DNA of 5,189 nucleotides from NCBI GenBank assembly GCA_021799315.1, contig JAJZAR010000104.1, forward strand, positions 1 to 5,189. The letters run 5' to 3'. Origin of the DNA: Thermoplasmata archaeon. Its GTDB lineage: Archaea > Thermoplasmatota > Thermoplasmata > Thermoplasmatales > Thermoplasmataceae. The position numbers and the translations under genes are program-made. Numbering within the stretch: the first letter of the stretch is position 1; every line of letters starts with the position of its first letter. Positions 1-4,470 of the stretch are shown piece by piece. The notes beneath the pieces are model-generated. The model did not search any database and was not told the DNA's origin. It saw nothing but the letters and a program-made list of their open reading frames with translations.

Positions 1-170
1 TCATTAGAGAGGAACGGATTCAGAAAGTGACAAAAGGAAATTTTTCATAGAAGTATTCAAGCAGAATTCCCTTAACATACATTAATCGGAATTCAGTTAA
101 AACTCAATTCACCAATAAACTCAACAATATGTGGGTTCAAACAAAAATGAAATTTGGTTAGACTATTTAT
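1..170. other. Noncoding region downstream of lat
   Basis: No credible gene is visible on either strand. The longest minus-strand start-to-stop stretches here are about 14 and 20 codons and have no promoter or ribosome site. A 7-bp inverted repeat (GAATTCC at 64-70, GGAATTC at 88-94) could fold in the 3' region of the lat transcript. The stretch is AT-rich and looks like a 3' untranslated or spacer region. The neighbouring gene to the left is outside the window. Confidence 0.6.
143..147 (-). terminator. Possible T-run terminator of lat
   Basis: Read on the minus strand, a T5 run inside a T-rich stretch (ATTTTTGTTT) lies about 25 nt past the lat stop codon. Archaeal RNA polymerase often stops at short T-runs without a hairpin, so this is a plausible stop site. 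It is a weak call, because such runs are common in AT-rich DNA. Confidence 0.3.
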
Positions 171-1502
171 TCAGTTCATTTCTCTGAGAACTTCTCTAGC
201 CTTGCCTACAAATTCCTTCACATCCTCTTCGGACAGTATGAGAGCAGGCCTGAGTCTTATGGTCAGTTCGCCGGCTTTCAGGACAAGGACTCCCTTAGCA
301 AGTATTCTGTCAAAGAATTCGTCTCTCTGTTTCTCGCTGCTTAGATCAAAGGCATCCATCAGACCCTTTCCTCTGGGATTGGAAACCAGCTTGGGGAACT
401 CCTCACTGAGTCCTATAAGCTCATCGACCAGTATCTTTCCAATCTTTTCTGCATTCTTTATGAGAGACTCTTCCTGGATTATCTCTATGATTCTCTTTGA
501 TCTGACCATATCAACAAGGTTGCCTCCCCATGTGGAATTAATTCTGCTGGAAACATGGAAAACATTATCCTTTACTTCATCGACCTTTGGACCAGCCATT
601 ATTCCGCAAACCTGAGATTTCTTTCCGAACACGAGAATATCCGGTTTAACGTCATAGTGCTGATGTGCCCACCACTTTCCTGTCATACCCATTCCTGACT
701 GAACCTCGTCCACAATGAACAGGGAATCGTTTTCGCTGACAAGTTTAGCCACATTCTTAAAATACTCCTTTCTGAAATGGTTGTCTCCGCCTTCGCCCTG
801 TATGGGTTCCATTATGAAAGCTGCAATGTCATTCTTATATTTCTCAAAGTAAGTTTCCATTTCTGTCAGGCTCTTCTTTTCAACTTCCTCCACTTCCTGA
901 AGCACCTTTTCATTCAAGGGGAATCTGAGTTTGGGGTTTGTCACTCTTGGCCAGTCGAATTTTGGGAAATACTGGGTCTTTTTTGGATCATGTGTGTTCG
1001 TGAGGCTCATAGTGTATCCACTTCTACCGTGGAAAGCCTCCTTAAGGTGCATTATTTTTGAACCAAGTTCTTTCTTTTCACCATTCATCATGTTTTTCCT
1101 GACTTTCCAGTCAAAAGCTGTTTTCAGTCCATTTTCAACTGCAAGAGCTCCTCCTGAAACAAAGAAGAAGTACTTCATATAATCAGGTGTGGCATTAATG
1201 GAAAGCGTTTCCACAAACTCAGCCATCTGCTTGGTGTATATGTCAGAGTTTGTGACCTTGTTTTTCGCGGCTATCATAAGGTCCTTCTGAAATTCTGGCT
1301 CTGATAAGCTAGGATGATTCATTCCCACAGCATTTGATGCGAAAAAACCAAAGAAGTCCAGTAAATATCGGTTCTTATTGGAATCATAAAGTTTTGTCCC
1401 TTTGCTCTTTTCAAGATCCAGAACCATATCAAAGCCATCTGCCAGCATTCTTGAGCCTATTATCTCATGTACATTTTCAGGTTTTATACCATTCTGTTGC
1501 AT
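171..1502 (-). CDS. lat: L-lysine 6-transaminase (lysine epsilon-aminotransferase)
   Basis: This is a complete 443-residue class III, fold-type I PLP aminotransferase, close to the roughly 449 residues of Mycobacterium tuberculosis LAT (Rv3290c). Lysine 6-transaminase moves the epsilon-amino group of L-lysine to 2-oxoglutarate. The products are glutamate and 2-aminoadipate 6-semialdehyde, which cyclises to piperideine-6-carboxylate. The subfamily signature is clear: FFASNAVGMNHP (53-64), HGRSGYTMSLTNT (158-170), EPIQGEGGD (232-240), DEVQSGMGMTG (265-275), FGKKSQVCGIMAG (292-304), NSTWGGN (322-328) and RLRP (416-419). By motif spacing against the mycobacterial enzyme, Asp265 should contact the PLP pyridine nitrogen, Lys294 should form the Schiff base, Glu237 should be the switch glutamate, and Arg160 and Arg416 are likely carboxylate contacts. 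The ATG at 1502 opens the frame. GGGG lies 4 nt upstream but is a poor ribosome site. No lysine-pathway neighbour is visible, so catabolism versus biosynthesis of a product cannot be decided. General ornithine/GABA aminotransferase is less likely because of the FGKKSQVCG motif. Confidence 0.95.
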   Translation of the reverse strand: MQQNGIKPENVHEIIGSRMLADGFDMVLDLEKSKGTKLYDSNKNRYLLDFFGFFASNAVGMNHPSLSEPEFQKDLMIAAKNKVTNSDIYTKQMAEFVETLSINATPDYMKYFFFVSGGALAVENGLKTAFDWKVRKNMMNGEKKELGSKIMHLKEAFHGRSGYTMSLTNTHDPKKTQYFPKFDWPRVTNPKLRFPLNEKVLQEVEEVEKKSLTEMETYFEKYKNDIAAFIMEPIQGEGGDNHFRKEYFKNVAKLVSENDSLFIVDEVQSGMGMTGKWWAHQHYDVKPDILVFGKKSQVCGIMAGPKVDEVKDNVFHVSSRINSTWGGNLVDMVRSKRIIEIIQEESLIKNAEKIGKILVDELIGLSEEFPKLVSNPRGKGLMDAFDLSSEKQRDEFFDRILAKGVLVLKAGELTIRLRPALILSEEDVKEFVGKAREVLREMN

Positions 1503-1521
1503 ATTACCCCATGGTGTGCTT

Positions 1522-1531
1522 CCATATATTC
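1522..1531 (-). promoter_or_regulatory. Putative TATA box of lat
   Basis: The minus strand reads AATATATGG, centred about 24 bp before the lat ATG. That is the distance expected for an archaeal TATA box driving a leaderless or nearly leaderless mRNA. A second candidate, CATAAAAAC at about 1541-1550, would give a leader of roughly 18 nt. The sequence alone does not decide between them. Confidence 0.35.
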
Positions 1532-1568
1532 TATTCTGATGTTTTTATGCCCTGATTAGGCAGTAAAA

Positions 1569-1603
1569 TACGACTTCAGTAAACAAATTACGAATTTCGT
1601 AAT
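1569..1603. promoter_or_regulatory. Tandem operator-like palindromes upstream of lat
   Basis: A perfect odd palindrome, ATTACGAA-T-TTCGTAAT, occupies 1587-1603 with 8-bp arms. A related sequence, TACGACTTCAGTAA (1569-1582), matches TACGAATTTCGTAA (1589-1602) at 11 of 14 positions. Its start is exactly 20 bp away, about two helical turns. Both lie upstream of the likely lat TATA box. This arrangement fits a dimeric helix-turn-helix regulator binding on one face of the DNA, for example an activator of lat. The regulator is unknown; an Lrp/AsnC-type protein is only a guess, based on the lat/lrpA neighbourhood known in mycobacteria. Confidence 0.4.
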
Positions 1604-1719
1604 AATTTTATAGGGGTTCTTTATAATTGTGATTTGAGTCTTTGAGAAATCTGGGCTTTAAAATATTCCTTATTTGTTTAAAAGAGTCTGGCGCGGTAAA
1701 ATTTTAAGAGCGTATCCTC

Positions 1720-1805
1720 TTTTTAGCTAATAAATTGTTTTGAGAATCCAATAGAGCTAAGTGGATTCTGGGAATAGTCACTGAGAGAATATTATTAGCT
1801 AAGAA
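1720..1805. repeat. Nested inverted-repeat element of about 86 bp
   Basis: The outer arms are TTTTTAGCTAATAA (1720-1733) and TTATTAGCTAAGAA (1792-1805), complementary at 13 of 14 positions with an uninterrupted 11-bp core. Inside is a perfect 8-bp inverted repeat, AGAATCCA (1743-1750) and TGGATTCT (1762-1769), enclosing an 11-nt loop. The hexamer AGCTAA occurs three times: in both outer arms and in the inner loop. It could be a structured RNA, a MITE-like mobile remnant (short CTCT-type sequences flank it, too short to prove a target duplication) or a multi-site regulator target. No coding capacity is seen. Confidence 0.4.
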
Positions 1806-1932
1806 TCTCTTGAGTTGAAATTGCATCTAAATGGAATACACTTGAGTTCGAAAAACTGTTTTCTGTTTTCTAGTACATTTAGGCTATAGAATTGTGTTTA
1901 GGGGCACCTTTTCTCTTTAAAATCCGTTCTCA

Positions 1933-1957
1933 CAGAATTCATGATAAAATAATTCTG
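1933..1957 (-). terminator. Second hairpin behind trxB, possible 3'-end signal
   Basis: Arms CAGAATT (1933-1939) and AATTCTG (1951-1957) form a perfect 7-bp stem with an 11-nt AT-rich loop, about 30 nt past the trxB stop. On the minus strand the loop region contains ATTTTATC. It could mark the transcript end or stabilise the mRNA 3' end. Archaeal termination does not need hairpins, so the role is uncertain. Confidence 0.25.
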
Positions 1958-1967
1958 CCAAATCAAG

Positions 1968-1983
1968 TCTCTACCAGTAGAGA
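1968..1983 (-). terminator. Hairpin immediately after the trxB stop codon
   Basis: TCTCTA (1968-1973) and TAGAGA (1978-1983) form a perfect 6-bp stem with a 4-nt loop. The stem extends by one G-T and one A-T pair. It begins only a few nucleotides past the trxB stop codon (1987-1989). There is no T-run directly after it on the minus strand. A role in 3'-end formation or mRNA stability is inferred from position alone. Confidence 0.3.
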
Positions 1984-1986
1984 TTG

Positions 1987-2910
1987 TTATGTTTTTATTC
2001 CTTTTTCTTCAAGGAACATTCTCGCATCCATTGCGCACATACTTCCCCATCCTGCAGCAATTATGGCTTGCTTGTATCTTCTATCCTGCACGTCGCCTGC
2101 AGCAAATATTCCTTCCTTGCTCGTTCTTGTAAAATTGTTTGTCAGGATATAACCATCCTGATCAAGTTCTATCTGATCTCTGAACATATCCGTATTGGGG
2201 GTGTGTCCTATGGCAATAAAAACTCCTTCAGCAGATAATTCACTCTCCTCTCCTGTTTTTACGTTCTTTATTTTCACTTTCTCGACTTTATTTTTCCCAA
2301 GGATATCCAACACCTGACTATCCCATAAGACCTTTATTTTCTTATTTGAAAGCACTCTTTCTTGCATGATCTTGCTTGCTCTGAATTTGTCCTTTCTGTG
2401 TATTAAGGTTACATGTTCAGTAAGAGTGGATAGATAATTTGCATCCTCCATGGCACTGTCCCCTCCTCCAACCACAATCACTTCTTTGTTCTTGAAAAAG
2501 AAGCCGTCACATACAGCACAACCTGATACACCCTTTCCTATAAGCCGCTTTTCGTTTTCAATGCCAAGCCATCTAACAGAGGCTCCTGTTGCTATGATCA
2601 CTGAATATGCCTCGTGCACATTATCTTGTACAAATACCTTGAATGGATAGGATGTGAAGTCTACCTTTGACACGAGGTCATCAACAGTTCGGCATTTCAG
2701 GTTCTTTATCTGTTCTTCAAACTGTGACATAAGGTCTGGTCCCTTTATTGATTTGAATCCTGGATAATTTTCTATTTCAGAAGTGAGCATCAGCTGCCCT
2801 CCTATTTCAAAACCGCGTATGAGAAGGGGATTCAGAAAGTCTCTTGAAGCATAAATTGCAGATGTGTACCCCGCCGGTCCGGAACCTATAATTATTACGT
2901 TCTCTACCAT
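1987..2910 (-). CDS. trxB: Thioredoxin reductase (NADPH-type, low molecular weight)
   Basis: This is a complete 307-residue flavoprotein, the usual length for low-Mr thioredoxin reductases. It passes electrons from a pyridine nucleotide through FAD to an active-site disulfide and on to thioredoxin in the cytoplasm. In order: the FAD Rossmann motif GSGPAG (9-14), GGQL (37-40), the redox disulfide CAVC (Cys131, Cys134) followed by DG, the nucleotide-binding motif GGGDSAMEDA (148-157), HRKDKFRAS (171-179), and the C-terminal FAD motif GIFAAGDVQD (267-276) with YKQAIIAAG (279-287). The HRKxxFR motif is the NADPH 2'-phosphate site, with Lys173 in place of the more usual second Arg. The ATG at 2910 is chosen because MVENVIIIGSGPAG places the Rossmann fold at the normal distance. 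No ribosome site is seen. It is separated from the methyltransferase by 114 bp and from lat by 484 bp, so it is probably monocistronic. Ferredoxin-NADP reductase-like relatives lack CxxC and are excluded. Confidence 0.96.
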   Translation of the reverse strand: MVENVIIIGSGPAGYTSAIYASRDFLNPLLIRGFEIGGQLMLTSEIENYPGFKSIKGPDLMSQFEEQIKNLKCRTVDDLVSKVDFTSYPFKVFVQDNVHEAYSVIIATGASVRWLGIENEKRLIGKGVSGCAVCDGFFFKNKEVIVVGGGDSAMEDANYLSTLTEHVTLIHRKDKFRASKIMQERVLSNKKIKVLWDSQVLDILGKNKVEKVKIKNVKTGEESELSAEGVFIAIGHTPNTDMFRDQIELDQDGYILTNNFTRTSKEGIFAAGDVQDRRYKQAIIAAGWGSMCAMDARMFLEEKGIKT

Positions 2911-2921
2911 TTCTTAATATG

Positions 2922-2934
2922 ATTGCGGTGCAAT
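2922..2934. promoter_or_regulatory. Palindrome overlapping the trxB core promoter
   Basis: ATTGC-GGT-GCAAT is a 13-bp dyad with perfect 5-bp arms. It lies about 12 to 24 bp before the trxB ATG, between the TATA-like stretch and the start. A protein bound here would block the transcription start of a leaderless trxB mRNA, so it could be a repressor operator. Short arms make chance occurrence possible. Confidence 0.25.
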
Positions 2935-2941
2935 TAAGTCT
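2932..2941 (-). promoter_or_regulatory. Putative TATA element of trxB
   Basis: The minus strand reads ACTTAATTG, centred about 27 bp before the trxB ATG and preceded by GTAAAG. The distance fits a leaderless archaeal mRNA. An alternative AT-rich box, AAATAATG at 2944-2951, would place the start site about 10 nt before the ATG. Confidence 0.3.
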
Positions 2942-2996
2942 TTACATTATTTGTTATCATATGGTTCATTGTTAGGTTGTTAGTGAGGTCATCCAA

Positions 2997-3014
2997 TTGA
3001 GGGTAAACCCTTAA
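2997..3014 (-). terminator. Hairpin behind the O-methyltransferase gene
   Basis: TTGAGGGT (2997-3004) and ACCCTTAA (3007-3014) form an 8-bp near-perfect dyad with one G-T pair and only AA between the arms. It lies about 11 nt past the methyltransferase stop at 3025. It may mark the transcript end. There is no long T-run after it. Confidence 0.25.
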
Positions 3015-3024
3015 TATAATCAGA

Positions 3025-3711
3025 TCATAAAACGTAAGCTAGAAGGAAACCATCATATCCCTTTTCTCCAACGGTCTGTATGCAAGTTGACATAAGTTTT
3101 GAATTTCCCTTTATGTACTTTACCATCTCCACGTTTCCTGATGAGTCATGTTCAGCAGAAGGTTTCAGGATTGCTCCACCCTGTACAACATTGTCAACAT
3201 AGATCAGTGAACCCTTATGGCACATCTGCAATGCAAGTTCCACATAATTCTTATTATTCATTTTGTCTGCATCTATGAAGACGAAGTCAAATCGATATGT
3301 TTTCGCCTTCAGCATATCCTTGAGGCTGTCAATGGCGGGTCCGTGTCTGATCTCAACTTGTTCATGTAAACCGCGTTCTCTGAGGTTTCTTTCTGCAACA
3401 GTTTTATGTTTTTCATTAACTTCCAAACTGATGATCTTTCCTTTCTTGTCCATGCCTCTGGCAATGCACGATGAGCTGAAGCCTCCGAGTGTTCCTATTT
3501 CAAGGCAACTCGATGCGTTTATTGATTTAACGAGGATGGTTAATAATGCTCCTTGAAGTGGAGTCACATTAATTCCCGGCAGACCATTATCCCTTGTCTG
3601 GTTTATGAGCCTTCTATCTTCATTCAAGGTTGAAATAAGATTTGTTTCGAGCAGTTCATCGACCTGCGTCCATAATTTTTCATCCATGTTGAATACATGA
3701 TGATTATCCAT
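3025..3711 (-). CDS. SAM-dependent O-methyltransferase (catechol/caffeoyl-CoA OMT family)
   Basis: This is a complete 228-residue class I methyltransferase of the metal-dependent Methyltransf_3 family (COG4122 type), normal length for the family. Members transfer the methyl group of S-adenosylmethionine to a hydroxyl, usually one of two adjacent hydroxyls, with Mg2+ help. Visible signatures are VTPLQG (49-54), SAM motif I EIGTLGGFSS (71-80), the acidic ribose-binding residue Glu97 in SLEVNE, FDFVFIDADK (141-150) and YVDNV (171-175). Asp147, Asp173 and Asn174 are the expected metal ligands, and all are present. The ATG at 3711 is the only start after an in-frame TAG upstream; Met9 is a possible internal alternative. 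No ribosome site is seen. The natural substrate cannot be told from sequence or neighbours; small catechol-like or quinone-related compounds are guesses. Assignment to the family is firm, the substrate is open. Confidence 0.92.
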   Translation of the reverse strand: MDNHHVFNMDEKLWTQVDELLETNLISTLNEDRRLINQTRDNGLPGINVTPLQGALLTILVKSINASSCLEIGTLGGFSSSCIARGMDKKGKIISLEVNEKHKTVAERNLRERGLHEQVEIRHGPAIDSLKDMLKAKTYRFDFVFIDADKMNNKNYVELALQMCHKGSLIYVDNVVQGGAILKPSAEHDSSGNVEMVKYIKGNSKLMSTCIQTVGEKGYDGFLLAYVL

Positions 3712-3767
3712 TAAAAAGTTGTGTAGAGTAATCTAAGGAATTAGGGTACCGTAATCAGATTCTAGCA

Positions 3768-3777
3768 CTTTAAAAAG
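3768..3777. promoter_or_regulatory. TATA-like box, possibly bidirectional
   Basis: CTTTAAAAAG on the plus strand reads CTTTTTAAAG on the minus strand, so it is TATA-like in both directions. For the methyltransferase it predicts a start near 3746 and a leader of about 35 nt. On the plus strand it predicts a start near 3799, just before two stem-loops. A run of six G (3777-3782) adjoins it. Which direction is used cannot be told from sequence. Confidence 0.35.
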
Positions 3778-3798
3778 GGGGGAATATCGGAATTCAAC

Positions 3799-3905
3799 TA
3801 ACAGGTGAGAAATCAAACTGAAACATAGGTGATTTCTGCTGAGGATATGCTTTCACATTAACACTCAAGCAAATAGCAAACCATAGGTCGGGTGTTGCTT
3901 TTTGC
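3799..3905 (+). ncRNA. Candidate small structured RNA (speculative)
   Basis: A TATA-like box at 3768-3777 predicts a plus-strand start near 3799. Two stem-loops follow. The first pairs AGAAATCA (3808-3815) with TGATTTCT (3830-3837), a perfect 8-bp stem with a 14-nt loop. The second pairs 3869-3882 with 3891-3905: 13 pairs with one T-T mismatch, one bulged G and an 8-nt loop. It contains a T5 run (3899-3903) in its 3' arm. There is no open frame of note. It matches no RNA family I recognise, and the stems could equally be transcribed from the other strand. Confidence 0.2.
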
Positions 3906-4011
3906 CTGCATTTCCACAATACCCGTTCATTAAACAACCAATTTGGAGGACATCATTGAAAGCTTTCCACAAAAAATAGCATCATATAAAGGTTAAAAAC
4001 ATTGTAAACCC

Positions 4012-4016
4012 AAAAA
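4012..4016 (-). terminator. T-run terminator of tRNA-Ala
   Basis: On the minus strand, the sequence after the discriminator base is TACC followed by TTTTT. A T5 run a few nucleotides past the mature 3' end is a typical archaeal termination signal for a tRNA transcript. Confidence 0.55.
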
Positions 4017-4020
4017 GGTA

Positions 4021-4092
4021 TGGACTGGAGGGGATTTGAACCCCTGGCCTCTTCCATGCCAAGGAAGCGATCTACCTCTGATCTACCAGCCC
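4021..4092 (-). tRNA. tRNA-Ala, anticodon GGC
   Basis: The minus strand folds into a full cloverleaf of 72 nt including discriminator A73. The acceptor stem is GGGCTGG/CCAGTCC and the D stem is GATC/GATC with a short 7-nt loop containing GG. The anticodon stem is CTTCC/GGAAG with loop TTGGCAT, so the anticodon is GGC (plus-strand 4058-4060), reading GCC and GCU alanine codons. The T stem is AGGGG/CCCCT with loop TTCAAAT. The third acceptor pair is G3-U70, the known identity determinant for alanyl-tRNA synthetase, which confirms the assignment. CCA is not encoded (TAC follows A73), so it must be added by the CCA-adding enzyme. No intron is present. Confidence 0.97.
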
Positions 4093-4114
4093 TCAATCAG
4101 GTATTAACTTCTGT

Positions 4115-4123
4115 CTATAAAAG
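4115..4123 (-). promoter_or_regulatory. TATA box of tRNA-Ala
   Basis: The minus strand reads CTTTTATAG, centred about 27 bp before the tRNA 5' end, preceded by GTAAA as a possible TFB element. This is one of the best core-promoter matches in the window, and the spacing fits an archaeal tRNA promoter. Confidence 0.65.
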
Positions 4124-4439
4124 TTTACAGAATTATGATAGATAATTCGCCTATTTTTTGACCGAGTTCACCTTACGCATGTGTCTTTTGGAATTGGATG
4201 TTATGGATCATTTAAATCGCGAAACCTTCAATCAAAGGAATCATATGGTATACTCTAGATCATTCTATTCCTTAATCTGCTAATTTTAGAACAGATATGA
4301 GGCAGTTTTCACTTTTTTGCTGAGGATCCGCGCTGCGTATGACTTAAGAGTTACCAAAAATGCATATGGATATGATATTTTACCAGTTACCTCCTGGTTT
4401 TATCATTGTTACATATTTTGTAATTGGTAAATCACAATG
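4124..4439. other. Noncoding spacer between divergent tRNA-Ala and secretion ATPase
   Basis: No gene is supported. Visible items are a 7-bp inverted repeat AAGGAAT (4235-4241) and ATTCCTT (4267-4273) with a 25-nt loop, a T6 run (4313-4318), a small GC-rich patch (GGATCCGCGCTGCG, 4324-4337) in otherwise AT-rich DNA, and a 5-bp hairpin ACCAG/CTGGT (4382-4398) followed by T-rich sequence. None forms a recognised RNA or regulatory element. Confidence 0.5.
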
Positions 4440-4450
4440 TTTAATATATG
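4440..4450 (+). promoter_or_regulatory. TATA box of the secretion ATPase gene
   Basis: TTTAATATATG is centred 26 bp before the ATG at 4471, so the predicted transcription start coincides with the start codon. Together with the absence of any purine-rich ribosome site (TTATATTAT precedes the ATG), this supports a leaderless mRNA and this choice of start. Confidence 0.55.
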
Positions 4451-4470
4451 CTTAACATTCGTTATATTAT

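Larger units (their letters stand above)
1503..1986. other. 484-bp noncoding spacer between trxB and lat
   Basis: No gene is supported on either strand. The spacer holds the lat core promoter near 1525, a tandem operator-like pair (1569-1603), a 10-bp palindrome TAAAATTTTA (1697-1706), a nested inverted-repeat element (1720-1805) and two hairpins next to the trxB stop (1933-1983). The length is large for a compact archaeal genome. It suggests either regulatory or structured RNA content, or remains of a small mobile repeat. Confidence 0.6.
3712..4011. other. 300-bp noncoding spacer between methyltransferase and tRNA-Ala
   Basis: No protein gene is supported. The right part (about 3906-4011) is AT-rich with no clear structure. 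The left part holds the near-symmetric TATA box (3768-3777) and two stem-loops (3808-3837 and 3869-3905), described as a possible small RNA. Confidence 0.55.

Noticed and set aside
16..28. 13-mer GGATTCAGAAAGT shared with 2828-2840 inside trxB
   Set aside because: It extends no further on either side, and the 1-60 region carries stops in the matching frame. One chance match of this length is not surprising in 5 kb of AT-rich DNA.
21..83. Small minus-strand start-to-stop frame of about 20 codons (MYVKGILLEYF...)
   Set aside because: No promoter, ribosome site or family resemblance. Such short frames are expected by chance.
154..615. Open plus-strand frame of 153 codons opposite lat
   Set aside because: It lies antisense within the strongly recognised lat gene, is rich in Ser/Leu/Phe as expected of an opposite-strand frame, and matches no family.
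3801..3846. C/D-box sRNA-like motifs (CTGA twice, GTGATT, GTGAGA)
   Set aside because: The boxes deviate from RTGATGA, and the stretches between C-like and D-like boxes are only about 3 to 6 nt, too short for guide sequences of about 10 nt or more.
3837..3846. 10-mer TGCTGAGGAT repeated at 4318-4327
   Set aside because: The similarity stops at the 10-mer. Several 10-mer matches are expected by chance in a window this size.
4235..4273. AAGGAAT/ATTCCTT inverted repeat as a structured RNA or operator
   Set aside because: The 7-bp arms are separated by 25 nt with no further pairing, no nearby promoter match and no second copy. It is noted only as part of the spacer.
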